Below, in pieces: positions 7,434-17,036 of a stretch of DNA of 64,000 nucleotides. Numbering within the stretch: the stretch's first letter is position 1; every line of letters starts with the position of its first letter. The stretch comes from Planctomycetota bacterium (lineage in GTDB: Bacteria > Planctomycetota > Phycisphaerae > Phycisphaerales > UBA1924), in assembly GCA_018242605.1 (NCBI GenBank), contig JAFEBP010000014.1:1-64000 (forward strand), read 5' to 3'. Made by a program: the position numbers and the translations under genes. Below the pieces are notes generated by a model. It saw only the letters and a program-made list of their open reading frames with translations, was not told the DNA's origin and did no database searches.

Positions 7434-8630
7434 TCAGAGCAGTTCCAGGTATTCGGCGAGGGTGCCTTTGTCGTCGAGATAGTCGTCAACGGCGGAGCGT
7501 TGGGAGTCGTTGAGTTCGGTCACGCTGGTGCGGCCGTCGGCGGCGGCGACGAGTCTGAGGCCCTTGGCGCCGATGAGGTTGATGACCTGCGGTGAGTGCG
7601 TGGTGCAGATGAGTTGGGTTCGGTCCGAATAGGCTTCGAGCACCCCAATGACTTTGGCGAGCAAGCCCGGGTGGATGCAGTCTTCGGGTTGCTCGACCAG
7701 CATGCAGGATGACTTGTCGAACACGAGGTGGGTGAGCAGTTCAACCACTCGGCGCGTGCCGGTGGAGAGGCCGGTGAAGGGGAAGTACCGGTGCGAACCG
7801 GCGATGTCGGGGCCGGGCATGAAAGAGATGGCGTAGCGCTTTTCGAGCGTGTCGGGCGCGGGCGATGGGGAGTGACGCGGCGCGATCTCGACGATATTGA
7901 TTTCGTCGATTAATCCGAGGCCGCCGGGCCCGAGGAGAGACCGGAGTTCATCGAGTCTGGAAGGGTCCTGCAGGTGCATGTGCAGCAGCCTCATCGACAC
8001 CGAGCGGCCGGGGTTCCCCTGCCAGAGTTCACCGAGCCAGGCTTGGTACCGGGTCTGGTCGACGACGTCCGATTCGTTTGAGAAGCGGCTGACAAAAGGG
8101 GGTGCGTGCTCCTGAACATTCTGCAAGAGCGGCAGGTAGCGGATCGCGCTCAGATAGTTTCGGACGCGGGTGAGTGGCTGCAGCACGGGATGCTCGCTGG
8201 GCAACCAGGAGCACAGTGTCGGCAACGCGTAGCCGGTAGCTCCCAGACGGGTCGCGAGCGGCAGATCGGTTCCGGGAGCGCTGATTTGTTCGTCAACCCG
8301 GCTGAACAGGGTCTCGTCATTTCTAGTGAGGCGTTCCTCCAGCTGAATGCGGGGAGCGCTGCGAGGCCGTTCTGTCAGAACGTATTCAAAGTCGGCGCCG
8401 TCGAGAGTGAACCTGATGCCCAGTTCCGTGGGGAGCTTTGCTTGCCGCGGCGCGAAACCGATCGACAACTCCGGATCGCCGACGCACGTGCTGGCGACGA
8501 TCTGTATGGCGTGCAGGATGTTGGTCTTGCCCGCGCCGTTCTTACCTACGAACGCCACGACGGGCTCGCCGAGGCGGATACGAACGTCTTCGCAGGACCG
8601 GAAGTTCTTGATTTCAATCGCTTGCAGCAC
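7434..8630 (-). CDS. AAA ATPase (OLD/ABC-like), TOPRIM partner
   Basis: A 398-residue SMC/ABC-type ATPase starting MLQAIEIKNFRSCEDVRI, the usual opening of OLD and RecF-like ATPases. Walker A is GKNGAGKT (29-36). An ABC-signature-like LSTGTRR is at about 288. Walker B is MLVEQPED (about 310-317), followed by the switch TTHSPQ (His ~345). The frame is open far upstream but overlaps the glycosidase gene. The GTG at 8630 sits directly before the conserved beta-strand and is the best start, although no Shine-Dalgarno is visible. GC content is lower than the flanks, especially near the 5' end. It forms a two-gene unit with the TOPRIM protein 6 bp downstream. The likely role is an ATP-dependent sensor or regulator of the TOPRIM effector. 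Confidence 0.8.
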   Translation of the reverse strand: MLQAIEIKNFRSCEDVRIRLGEPVVAFVGKNGAGKTNILHAIQIVASTCVGDPELSIGFAPRQAKLPTELGIRFTLDGADFEYVLTERPRSAPRIQLEERLTRNDETLFSRVDEQISAPGTDLPLATRLGATGYALPTLCSWLPSEHPVLQPLTRVRNYLSAIRYLPLLQNVQEHAPPFVSRFSNESDVVDQTRYQAWLGELWQGNPGRSVSMRLLHMHLQDPSRLDELRSLLGPGGLGLIDEINIVEIAPRHSPSPAPDTLEKRYAISFMPGPDIAGSHRYFPFTGLSTGTRRVVELLTHLVFDKSSCMLVEQPEDCIHPGLLAKVIGVLEAYSDRTQLICTTHSPQVINLIGAKGLRLVAAADGRTSVTELNDSQRSAVDDYLDDKGTLAEYLELL

Positions 8631-8722
8631 GATGAGTTTGTCCGACGCCGGAGTGCATTCGTTCGCACGAAGAAAGTAGCGCTTCGCTTCAAATTCTAGG
8701 TGCGATCGGGGAACGCCGCGGT

Positions 8723-10954
8723 TCAGGGGTCCGACGCGTGGCCGTTGACTTCGTCGCCGACTTTGAGTTCGACGGTCCAGTCGCCGCCGACGAGCTTGAC
8801 ATCTTCGCGGTTCCACTTGACGGTGCGGCCGGGGAAGGGGTCGCGGAGGTGGAGGATTCCGGGGGCTTCGGCGAGGATGGTGACGGAGACGGTCTGGGCG
8901 GCGCGGCGGGTGGCGCCGATGCGGAAGCCGCCCTGGGCGGAGAGGTTGTCGAAGGAGACATCGGCCCAGGAGGGGTCGACGGCGGGGAAGACGCGGACGA
9001 CGCCGCCCCAGGATTGCAGGAGCATCTCGTGCATGGCCTCCATGGCGAGGAAGTTGCCTTCGAGCGTGAAGGGGCGGTAGGTGAAATCGGAGAGGCCGGA
9101 CTTGGACTGGTCGCCGTTCAAGTGGAAGCCGTTGGGGCCGGTGAAGGCGCGTTCGTAGTCGCGGAGGTACTTGAGGGCGCGCTGGGGCTGGCCGGCGCGG
9201 GCGCACATGGCGCTGAACCAGGCGAAGGAGTATCCGCACCATTGCTTGGTGCCCTTGGCTTCGATCTGGTCGAGGGTGGCGGCGATGGTCTTGCGGTCAT
9301 CGTCGGAGCCTTCGATGGTGATGAGGCCCAGGGGGTGGATCGCCATGGCGTGGCTGAAGTGGCGGTGGGACTGGTCGAAGGGCTGGCCCTTGGCGAAGGT
9401 GAGGGCGTGGGTGGTGGGGTCGATATCGAGGGGGGCCAGGAGTGCGAGGGTTTTGCGCCAGCGGTCGGCGGCGGCGGGGTCGCCGGTGGCGTCGGCCATT
9501 TCGGCGTTGATGGAGAAGAGGAAGCGGAGGAGAGCGCCGTCGTAGTTGCTGTTGGGGGGGAGCCAGGCGGCGTAGGAGTTGTCGTGGATTTCGGGGGAGG
9601 AGGAGAGGGGGAGGGTGCCGTCGGGATTGAGGAGCGCGGCGAGGGCGTTGCCGACTTCGCTGCACCAGGGGTACGCGCGTTCGCGGAGGAACACGGGGTC
9701 CATGGTGTGCTTCCAATGGAGGTAGAAGGTCTGGGCGATCCAGGCGCTGTGTGTGGGGGAGAGGGAGTACTGGCCCCAGCCGCCCAGGGGGTTGCCGGCG
9801 AGGGACATGACGCCGGGGACGACAGCGCCGTCGACGTTGTAGAAGTCTTTGGCGAACTTGCGGTAGCGGGGGAGGAGGTTCCAGTTGTAGTTGATGAAGG
9901 AGAGGCCTTGATCGCGCAACGCCGCGGCGTGGTAGGCGAGGTAGGTCATCTGGGTGTTGAGGTCGTTGTGGTAGTCGCCCTTCCACGGAGGGAGGCCGCC
10001 TTCATCGGCGGTCCAGAGGCCCTGGAGGGGCATGGGTGGGCTGAGGGGTTCGGAGCCGGCGATGTAGAGGTGCTTGCAGAGGTTGTACTGGCGCTGGAGG
10101 CGTGCGTCGGGGATGGTGATGGAAGAGGCGCTCCAGGCGCCGGGGCGGGTGTGGGAGGGGTCGGGCTCGGGGGTGGAGTAGTGGACGATGCGGGAGGAAT
10201 CGGGCGGCGGCGGGGGCTTGGGGGCGAGGGCGGGGATGGGTCCGGCGAGGTTGGACCAGGGGAACATGATGACGGCGGTGTCCTGGGCGCGGTGGTACCA
10301 GACAGCGCGGAGGGCGTACTCCAGGTTGTTGGAGCACTTCTGGATGAACTGCATCGCGGTCTTGTTCTCTTCCCACTTGCCGGGCTGGTAGCCGAGCCTG
10401 TCCAGGCCGGTGGGGCGCAGGAGGCGGATGATGGGCTTGTTGTCGCCGGGGATGCGGGCGGAGATCATGGGCCCGCTGGCCTTGAACTGCACGGGAGTCG
10501 GGAAGCCGGCGAGGGTGACGTAGACGGTGCCGGTGACCAGGTCGAGGTCGAAGCGCTGGATGGTGTTGGCGGCGGGGAACTCGAGCTCGACGCGGCCGAC
10601 GGGGAGCTTGGTGGGGTAGGGGATGGTGTCGTAGGGCTCGTCGAAGAGCTTGACGTGCGCGGCGTGGTCCTTGGCCTCCTTGAGGGCGATCATCTTGGCG
10701 TAGGTGAAGTCGGGGGAGGTGAGGGCTTCGGGGAGGCGTTCGTCCCAGAGTTCGCCGCTGTCGATGCTGACGTAGATGACGTTGTTCTTGCCCCAGATGA
10801 GCGCGCCGACGACGCCGCTGCCGATGGGCATGGCTTCGTCCCAGCGCTCGATAGCGCCGTCGCGGGTGATGTGGGTGGGATCGATGGGGGGCTCGGGCTG
10901 GGCCAGGACAATCAACGCCGCGGCGAGGAGACTGAGCATGAGGAGATGGTACAC
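8723..10954 (-). CDS. Exported GH95-like glycoside hydrolase
   Basis: A 743-residue protein with a signal peptide (MYHLLMLSLLAAALIVLAQ). The pattern follows GH95 alpha-L-fucosidases and galactosidases: an N-terminal beta-domain with RWDEAMPIGSG...GELWDE, then the (alpha/alpha)6 barrel with LQGLWTADEGG (310-320), HNDLNTQM (about 329-336), SSSPE with candidate catalytic acid Glu455, and RHFSHAMAIHPLG. The usual asparagine-rich NxNxQMNYW block is altered here (NDLNTQMTYLA), so substrate preference may differ from true 1,2-alpha-fucosidases. The product probably acts in the periplasm or outside the cell on plant or algal glycans. It is upstream of the ATPase/TOPRIM pair on the same strand, 92 bp away. 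Confidence 0.8.
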   Translation of the reverse strand: MYHLLMLSLLAAALIVLAQPEPPIDPTHITRDGAIERWDEAMPIGSGVVGALIWGKNNVIYVSIDSGELWDERLPEALTSPDFTYAKMIALKEAKDHAAHVKLFDEPYDTIPYPTKLPVGRVELEFPAANTIQRFDLDLVTGTVYVTLAGFPTPVQFKASGPMISARIPGDNKPIIRLLRPTGLDRLGYQPGKWEENKTAMQFIQKCSNNLEYALRAVWYHRAQDTAVIMFPWSNLAGPIPALAPKPPPPPDSSRIVHYSTPEPDPSHTRPGAWSASSITIPDARLQRQYNLCKHLYIAGSEPLSPPMPLQGLWTADEGGLPPWKGDYHNDLNTQMTYLAYHAAALRDQGLSFINYNWNLLPRYRKFAKDFYNVDGAVVPGVMSLAGNPLGGWGQYSLSPTHSAWIAQTFYLHWKHTMDPVFLRERAYPWCSEVGNALAALLNPDGTLPLSSSPEIHDNSYAAWLPPNSNYDGALLRFLFSINAEMADATGDPAAADRWRKTLALLAPLDIDPTTHALTFAKGQPFDQSHRHFSHAMAIHPLGLITIEGSDDDRKTIAATLDQIEAKGTKQWCGYSFAWFSAMCARAGQPQRALKYLRDYERAFTGPNGFHLNGDQSKSGLSDFTYRPFTLEGNFLAMEAMHEMLLQSWGGVVRVFPAVDPSWADVSFDNLSAQGGFRIGATRRAAQTVSVTILAEAPGILHLRDPFPGRTVKWNREDVKLVGGDWTVELKVGDEVNGHASDP

Positions 10955-11078
10955 CGGCGCGGCGGAGAGAGGGCCATTTTCGGACGTGCGGCGGGGGCTG
11001 GAGATGGGGCGCGGTTGCTAAGATTTTGCGATGCGGAACGCTCGTTCGAGCGGCATCGACAGGAGAGGGAGATTCAAC

Positions 11079-12146
11079 ATGTGCGCAGCGCGATTCGTTG
11101 TGGTGCTCGGCGGCTTGCTCGGCGTGGCGGCGGCGTCGGGGCAGGTGATCTTCGCGGATCAGTTCACGGGCGGGGCGTCGCCGCTGTGGAGCAACTTTCG
11201 GGGCAACTGGATCGCGTCGGGCGGGGAGTACTTTGCGCAGGCGCCGAACAACAACCCGATCACGCTCACGACGGTGCCGTTTGTGCTGACGGACTTCATG
11301 GCGGAGGTTGATGTTCGCGCGGTGAGCGACGGGGGGATCTGGATTCACAGCGACGGGGTCGCGAACAACGGCGTGCTGCTGGTGACGGGAGGGTCGGGTC
11401 ACACGGGGCGTGGGTTCTACTGGCACACGGTGACGAACGGGGGGTTCAGCCCGGCTTTGGCGCAGACTCCGGCGTTGTTCAACCAGGGCGACAACCTTCA
11501 TCTGACCGTCAACGTGACGGGCTCGGTGTACGAGGTGTACATGAACGGGTCGGCGGAGCCGGTGGCGCTGCTCAACGTCGGGGGATTCCCGCAGGGGCAG
11601 TTCGGGCTGTACGACTTCACGAGCCCGGGGCAGCGGTTTGACAACGTCGAGGTGCGGTGCCTGGGGCTGATCGTGCCGTTGACAGCGCAGAGCACGTGCC
11701 CGGGGGGCGGGGGCGAGTTCAATGTGCGTGCGGGCGGGCAGGGGCCGTTCACGTTCGGGTGGGAGTACGCGATTGCGGGCGATGAGCCGCGGGTGTACCG
11801 GCCGTTGCTGCAGGGTGAGAATGCGCCGGACGGGGATGTGCTGTTCACGGCGGCGGTGACGCTTGCGGGCCGCGACGCGCGGGTGGTGATCGAGGGGTAC
11901 CAGCGCAAGAGCGATCTGCTGCTGCGGTGCAACCTGGGCGGCGCGTGCGGTGCGGGGCAGTTCGAGGCACCGCTGCGGGTGTGCCTGGGGGAGTACAACT
12001 GCGACGGGGGGATCGACGGCGGGGACGTGAGCGCGTTCTTTGCGGATTGGGAGGCGGGGCTGGGCGCGGCGGACATGAACGAGGACGGGGGGGTGGACGG
12101 GGCGGACGTGCAGGTCTTCTTCGCGAAGTGGGAAGCGGGCTGCTGA
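11079..12146 (+). CDS. Secreted jelly-roll protein with dockerin-like C-terminus
   Basis: A 355-residue exported protein. The ATG at 11079 was chosen because GGAGAGGGAG lies just upstream and a signal peptide begins at once (MCAARFVVVLGGLLGVAAASG). An upstream in-frame ATG at 11031 lacks such a site. Residues ~20-205 resemble a concanavalin-like (LamG/DUF1080) sandwich: DGGIWIHSDG, GRGFYWHTV, LTVNVTGSVYEVYMNG. The tail has two EF-hand-like dockerin repeats, NCDGGIDGGDVSAFFADW and NEDGGVDGADVQVFFAKW, ending WEAGC. A binding or cell-surface role is likely; the ligand is unknown. It converges on the next gene across a perfect inverted repeat. Confidence 0.7.
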   Translation: MCAARFVVVLGGLLGVAAASGQVIFADQFTGGASPLWSNFRGNWIASGGEYFAQAPNNNPITLTTVPFVLTDFMAEVDVRAVSDGGIWIHSDGVANNGVLLVTGGSGHTGRGFYWHTVTNGGFSPALAQTPALFNQGDNLHLTVNVTGSVYEVYMNGSAEPVALLNVGGFPQGQFGLYDFTSPGQRFDNVEVRCLGLIVPLTAQSTCPGGGGEFNVRAGGQGPFTFGWEYAIAGDEPRVYRPLLQGENAPDGDVLFTAAVTLAGRDARVVIEGYQRKSDLLLRCNLGGACGAGQFEAPLRVCLGEYNCDGGIDGGDVSAFFADWEAGLGAADMNEDGGVDGADVQVFFAKWEAGC

Positions 12147-12159
12147 GCGGGAGCGAAAA

Positions 12160-12235
12160 GCCGAACGCGGCGCTCGTTGGGTTCGCGGCGTGCTCTGTGA
12201 GGAGTGCCGCGGACTTGGCGTGCGCCGCGTTCGGC
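12160..12235. terminator. 14-bp perfect inverted repeat between convergent genes
   Basis: GCCGAACGCGGCGC at 12160-12173 is the exact reverse complement of 12222-12235, with a 48-bp loop. It lies between two convergent stop codons (12146 and 12264). There is no T-tract, so it would be a non-canonical bidirectional terminator or mRNA-end stabiliser. Confidence 0.55.
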
Positions 12236-12263
12236 GGGGCTGCGCTACAGGGGTGATGCGGGT

Positions 12264-15200
12264 TCAGCAGCCGCCGTTCTCCCAGGCGATGAAGAAGGTG
12301 ACGACATCGGAGCCGTCGATGCCGCCGTCGAGGTTGACGTCGGCGTCGGAGGTGGCGGCGGACCAGGCCTGCATGAAGGCGTCGACATCGGCGCCGTCGA
12401 CGCCGCCGTCGTTGTTGAAGTCGGCGGGGCAGGGGTCGGAGAAGTTGCAGTGGGAAGCGGTCTGGTAGATCTTGAGGACGTCGGAGGGCGTGAGGACGGA
12501 CTCGAGCCAGACCATTTCATCGAGCATCATGCTGCTGAAGCGCGACGGAGAGGGGGGCAGGATGTAGAGCGGGCCGGTGTTGAAGGCGTCGATGCCGATG
12601 TGGGGGTGGGAGGCGTTGAGGACGCCGTCGATGTAGATGTTCATGACGCCGGCGGCGGAGTCGGCGGTGAAGGCGACGTGGTGCCAGACGCCGGGGGTGA
12701 TGGGCGCGTTGGTGGTGGCGTAGCCGTTGCAGACGCCGAAGGTTCCGCCCGAGCAGAGGATCAGGTTGAGGTTGCCGCCGTTGGAATCCAGGCTGTAGAG
12801 CGCGCCGTTGATCGGGTCGGACTTGCTGAGGATGGGGAAGTTGTCGGCGAGGGATGATTTGTTCATCCAGAACTCGATGGTGAAGTCGTTGGCGTCGAGG
12901 TTGATGTCCTCGGAGTCGGCGACGGTGAGCGAGTCGTTGGGGCCGAAGCGCAGGGCGGAGCCGGGTGCGCCGCCCGCGGCGGGGACGGGGACGGGCGAGC
13001 CGGTCACGACGGCGTCGTTGCCGGAGATCATCTCGGCGACGGCGCGCTGGGGGGTGGGCTCGTCGAAAGTCCAGTAGGCGAGGGGGTCGCCTATGGAGTT
13101 CTCGCAAGGTTCGCCGACGGTGAGGGCGGTGCCGCACTCGCTGCAGGCGGTGTCGATGTTGGGGTCCCAGAGGCCGTTGCGGTTGACGTCAACGACGAAG
13201 TAGTACTGGCCGCGTTGAGGGATGGAGCCCAGGGAGACGTGGTTGAGGGCGCCGGCGGCGCCGGTGTTGAAGGTGTTGGCGCCGTCGGAGGTCTGGTCGA
13301 TGAGGATGGCGCCGGGGGCGCGGAGGGAGCTCTTGCGGGTGACGTAGACATCGACGTTGGTGAGCGGGGGCAGGCTGTCGCCCTGGAAGTAGATGGCGTC
13401 GTTGGGGGCGTAGACGTCGGCGTCCTGGTTGTAGGCGGTCTTGGCGAAACCGTGGGCCTTGTGGTTGCAGAAGAAGCGCTGGGCATCGCCGCCGCAGACG
13501 CCGTCGTCGTCGCCGTCGAGGCGGTTGCCGGCGAGATCGGTGACGGAGTCCAGGACGTTGAGGACGTAGGAGCCGGATTTGAAGTGGCCGCCGCCCTGGG
13601 GCGTGATGAGCGCGGCGGTGTCGCCGCTCTGCATGGTGATCGAGACGGCGACGGTGCCGCCGTGGTCGAGCAGGATGTCGGAAGCGGAGAGGGGCTTGAC
13701 GCGCTCGGAGAAGATGATCTTGATGCCGTCCATGTCGCCGTTGGCGTCGATCTGCTGGGACATGCCGACGAGGCGCGGGCACTCGGCGTCGGTGTGGATG
13801 CTCATGCAGTGGCGGTTGGCGGAGAGGTTGGGTGCGTTGGGGCAGGTGTCGATCTTGGCGGTGGCGTTGTTGTGGTCGAGGACGATCCAGGAAGAGAAGT
13901 TGAAGTTGCCGGGGCACAGGCCGATGCTGGCGATGTCGAGGCCGACTTCGATGCGGTCCTTGTTGGGCTCGAAGTGGAGCACGGGGGATGTGAGGGGCTC
14001 ATCTGTGTTGCCATGGCAGATGGAGAAGAGTTGCACGCTGGATTCCAGGAGGTTGGTGGTTCCTTTGCGCCGCTGGGTGACGCGGCACTCGTAGTCGGCG
14101 CCCAGGTCCCACCAACTGATGCCGCCGGTGGCGGGGTTGGTGTCGATGTCGAAGTAGTAGTGCAGGACGCGGGTCTCGCCGGCGGACATGCCGGGCCAGA
14201 CCTGATCGCACTGGGCGACGCCGGCAAAGATGGCGCGGCAGGCGAGTTCGCTGCCGCTGCGCTGGAAGAACTCGTAGCTGAGGATTTCATCGCCGCCGTT
14301 CTTGCGGCCGATGGCGTCGGCGGGGGAGTCGATGATCTGCTGACCCTGGTAGCCGGAGCCGAGCTTGGTGGTCCAGAGGTACTGGCCCATGGCGTACTTG
14401 TCGTGGGGTGTGTCGCTGAAGAGGAAGTTGACGGTGGAGTCCTGGCCGGAGCCCTCGCAGACGGGGACGGGGTTGCCGTCTTCGGTGGATTCCTTGCAGG
14501 GGGGGTTGGCGTGCGGGAAGGCGTTCACGGCCAATCCGGGGCATTGCTTGCGGGCGATGATGCGGTCGTTGACGGCGTTGAGGTCGTTCTTGAGGAAGAT
14601 GAACCCTTCGGAGAGGTTGACCCAGGTGGGCGGGAACGTGAGCGTGACCACGCTCTCAAAGACATCAAAGAAGGCGCGGACCGCGAGCATGACGGCGTCG
14701 AGGGTCACGAAAAGGAACTTGCGGTCCTGCTCGTGGACCTCGATGTCGAGGTTGATGCGGTTCTCGGTGCGGTTCTGGATGATGTCCTGGTCGTTGGGGC
14801 CGTCGTTGAAGTAGATCTCGTAGCCCAGGTCGTTCCAGCGGTAGGTGTGGCGGCCGGTGCAGTGGCGGTTGCGCTTGGGGTTGCGTTCGATCTTCTTCTC
14901 GATCTGGCCGAGGTTGATCTGCGGGCTGGTGTACTGGTCGATGATGGTGGCGGAGTGCTCGGGGCGGTTCTTCCAGACGATGCGGCCCTCGCCGTCGCCC
15001 CAGAGCGGGTCGCCGTCGCGCGTGAACCAGGCGCGCTTGAGCGTGATGTGCTGCTGCCAGGCGCCCGAGGGCGGGAATGCGCCGCAGAAGTTGCCCTGGG
15101 GCAACTGCGACTGCACGGCGAGACATTGGCCGACGTCGCACTCGTCGGGCACGCCGTTGCGGTTGCAGTCAAAGGAGGTTCCGGAGGCGATGTCGGTGGC

Positions 15201-16523
15201 ATCGTCCACGCCGTTGTGGTTGCAGTCGGTGAGCGTCCAGCGGGCGATGTTGTTGGCCAGGGCGTTGTCGACGGTGCTGAAGCGGCCGGCGGCGTAGAGG
15301 CCGGGGTCCGTGGGGACGGTGCGGGGCAGGAGGGCGTAGACGCGGCCGTTGGCGCCCAGGCGGAGCTGGTCCCACACGCCGGCGTGCCAGCGGGCGATGT
15401 GCGAGGCCGAGACGCCGCCGGCGTGCGTGAAGTCGCCGCCGAGGTACAGGGAGTTGGTGTTCGGCGCCGGCGAATCGGCGTACGAGACGAGGGAGTAGAC
15501 GCCGCCGTCGACGCCTTCGCCTGAAGCGCCGGCGAGCTTGGACCATGTTGTTCCGTTCCACGCGCCCACGTGGGTCATGTTTCCCAGAGCACCGCCCAAG
15601 GGCTGGATGAACTTGCCGCCGGCGTAGAGCTTGTCGCCGGCGCCGTCGTTGTGGACGGCCAGGGCCCACACATCATCGTTAAGACCCGGGCCGACGGCGG
15701 ACCACGCGCCGCCCTGCCACTTGGCGATTCTCGTCGCGAGAACGCCGCCGGGGGTGGAGGTGGTGATGCCGACGTTAAAGAACGTGCCGCCGGCGTAGAG
15801 CGCGGCGGGATGGGGCCCCGCGCCGTCATCGTCGTAGCTCGCGAGCGCGTAGACGGTGCCGCCGACATCGCCGCCGACGGGGGTCCAAGAGACCGTGTCC
15901 CACTTCGCGAGGTTTTTGTAGGGCAGGGTGCTGATCGTGTTGAAGGTACCGCCGGCGTAGAGCTTGGGCGGGTTGGGGCCTGATCCGTCATCGTCAAAGA
16001 CCAGCAGGGTCTGCACGGTGCCGGTGGCCCCGGCGCCGGCGGTTCCGACGCTCGTCCAGGCCGATCCGTTCCATCGGGCGATGCCCGGGATCGCCGCGGT
16101 GCCGATCTGCGTGAACGATCCGCCGATGTACAGATCGCCGTTGTAGACGGCCAGGGCCTTGATCGCGCCGTTGAAAGTGATGTTGCTTCCGAACGTGGAC
16201 CACGAGGTGCCGTTCCACTTGGCGATGCGGCTGGCGCTGGTTCCTCCGGCAGAAGTGAAGAGGCCGGCGGCGACGAGGTACCTGGTGCCGCCCGAGGTCC
16301 ATTCGACGAGCGCGTTGATCTCGCTGTTCGCGGGGCTCTGGGGGATTGTGACGCCGGGGTAGGCCGCTTCGTAGTGCCAGGCCTGCTGTGCGCCGCAGAG
16401 ATTGACGGCGAGGGCGGTGCCGGCGGCGGCGAGGAGGACGGCGGCGCGGCGGACGGGGCGGCCGGGCGTGACGCCGCGGCGATGGGAGCGGAGGGGGGCG
16501 CCTAGTGAGGACTGGATGGTCAT
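12264..16523 (-). CDS. Giant secreted multi-domain protein with dockerin-like end
   Basis: 1419 residues. After a long basic N-terminus and a hydrophobic stretch (AVLLAAAGTALAVNLCGAQQ, about 27-47), residues ~50-455 carry propeller-type repeats of the form GG.FT..G......ARW.G..W (kelch/RCC1-like). Then come calcium-type DCNHNGVDDATD / DCNRNGVPDECD motifs, a long region I do not recognise (~480-1150), a LamG/concanavalin domain (AYWTFDE...FTIEFWMNK...GVWHHVAFTAD, about 1160-1360), and two dockerin-like repeats (NNDGGVDGADVDAFMQAW, NLDGGIDGSDVVTFFIAW) ending in Cys. It is probably extracellular and adhesive or carbohydrate-binding. The Shine-Dalgarno is weak (AAGGG). Long open frames on the opposite strand are shadows. 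Confidence 0.8.
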   Translation of the reverse strand: MTIQSSLGAPLRSHRRGVTPGRPVRRAAVLLAAAGTALAVNLCGAQQAWHYEAAYPGVTIPQSPANSEINALVEWTSGGTRYLVAAGLFTSAGGTSASRIAKWNGTSWSTFGSNITFNGAIKALAVYNGDLYIGGSFTQIGTAAIPGIARWNGSAWTSVGTAGAGATGTVQTLLVFDDDGSGPNPPKLYAGGTFNTISTLPYKNLAKWDTVSWTPVGGDVGGTVYALASYDDDGAGPHPAALYAGGTFFNVGITTSTPGGVLATRIAKWQGGAWSAVGPGLNDDVWALAVHNDGAGDKLYAGGKFIQPLGGALGNMTHVGAWNGTTWSKLAGASGEGVDGGVYSLVSYADSPAPNTNSLYLGGDFTHAGGVSASHIARWHAGVWDQLRLGANGRVYALLPRTVPTDPGLYAAGRFSTVDNALANNIARWTLTDCNHNGVDDATDIASGTSFDCNRNGVPDECDVGQCLAVQSQLPQGNFCGAFPPSGAWQQHITLKRAWFTRDGDPLWGDGEGRIVWKNRPEHSATIIDQYTSPQINLGQIEKKIERNPKRNRHCTGRHTYRWNDLGYEIYFNDGPNDQDIIQNRTENRINLDIEVHEQDRKFLFVTLDAVMLAVRAFFDVFESVVTLTFPPTWVNLSEGFIFLKNDLNAVNDRIIARKQCPGLAVNAFPHANPPCKESTEDGNPVPVCEGSGQDSTVNFLFSDTPHDKYAMGQYLWTTKLGSGYQGQQIIDSPADAIGRKNGGDEILSYEFFQRSGSELACRAIFAGVAQCDQVWPGMSAGETRVLHYYFDIDTNPATGGISWWDLGADYECRVTQRRKGTTNLLESSVQLFSICHGNTDEPLTSPVLHFEPNKDRIEVGLDIASIGLCPGNFNFSSWIVLDHNNATAKIDTCPNAPNLSANRHCMSIHTDAECPRLVGMSQQIDANGDMDGIKIIFSERVKPLSASDILLDHGGTVAVSITMQSGDTAALITPQGGGHFKSGSYVLNVLDSVTDLAGNRLDGDDDGVCGGDAQRFFCNHKAHGFAKTAYNQDADVYAPNDAIYFQGDSLPPLTNVDVYVTRKSSLRAPGAILIDQTSDGANTFNTGAAGALNHVSLGSIPQRGQYYFVVDVNRNGLWDPNIDTACSECGTALTVGEPCENSIGDPLAYWTFDEPTPQRAVAEMISGNDAVVTGSPVPVPAAGGAPGSALRFGPNDSLTVADSEDINLDANDFTIEFWMNKSSLADNFPILSKSDPINGALYSLDSNGGNLNLILCSGGTFGVCNGYATTNAPITPGVWHHVAFTADSAAGVMNIYIDGVLNASHPHIGIDAFNTGPLYILPPSPSRFSSMMLDEMVWLESVLTPSDVLKIYQTASHCNFSDPCPADFNNDGGVDGADVDAFMQAWSAATSDADVNLDGGIDGSDVVTFFIAWENGGC

Positions 16524-16742
16524 GGAGTGTGCCCTTGGGGAGCGTGGGCGGACGAATCCCGTTCATGCACGCGATGAGGGGTTCATCCTTCCCGGCTCAG
16601 GCACTTCGTTGCGTGTGCGCGGGCATTTCATCGGAATGATGAGTTATTATTTTGTGCAGCGCCGGTGAAAGAACTGGCGCGAGGGATTTGGGGGCGGGAG
16701 CGAGCCGGGGCGGACGCGGGGCGGTGCTCCTATCGTCTTGGC

Positions 16743-16979
16743 GTGCAGGACAACACAGAGAACACGGTGCGCGAGGTGAAGGGGTGGGCGGTGGCGTCCA
16801 ACTTCGCGTTTACGGTGGCGGGGGGCGTGGTGCTGGGGTGGGCGCTAGAGCGGTGGGTGTGGCCGAAGGCGACGCCGTGGCTGATCCTGTCGTTCGCGTT
16901 CGTGGGGATGATGAGCGGGGGGATCCGGTTCGTGAAAGAGGCGATGGCGATCAACAAGGAAGCCGGCAAGAAGCGGTGA
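16743..16979 (+). CDS. AtpZ/AtpI-like membrane protein
   Basis: A 78-residue protein with two transmembrane helices (about 19-38 and 46-66) separated by a short loop containing ERWVWPKATPW. This matches the AtpZ/AtpI pattern (GG...G..L.......PW........G...G...). AtpZ-like proteins are encoded with ATP synthase operons and are linked to c-ring assembly or Mg2+/Ca2+ transport. The GTG at 16743 is preferred because the conserved region begins there; an ATG at 16665 would add an unrelated Gly/Arg-rich leader. No ATP synthase genes follow within the window, so this copy is detached from an operon. Confidence 0.6.
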   Translation: MQDNTENTVREVKGWAVASNFAFTVAGGVVLGWALERWVWPKATPWLILSFAFVGMMSGGIRFVKEAMAINKEAGKKR

Positions 16980-17036
16980 CGGTCCGGCCGGCGTGTTCGC
17001 AGTTGCGGAACGGTCTTACAGGAAGGATGGATCGCG

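Noticed and set aside
8738-15524. Very long open frames on the strand opposite the glycosidase and the giant secreted proteins
   Set aside because: They consist of low-complexity Gly/Ala/Arg/Glu sequence produced by GC-rich third-position bias opposite real genes with clear domains and signal peptides.
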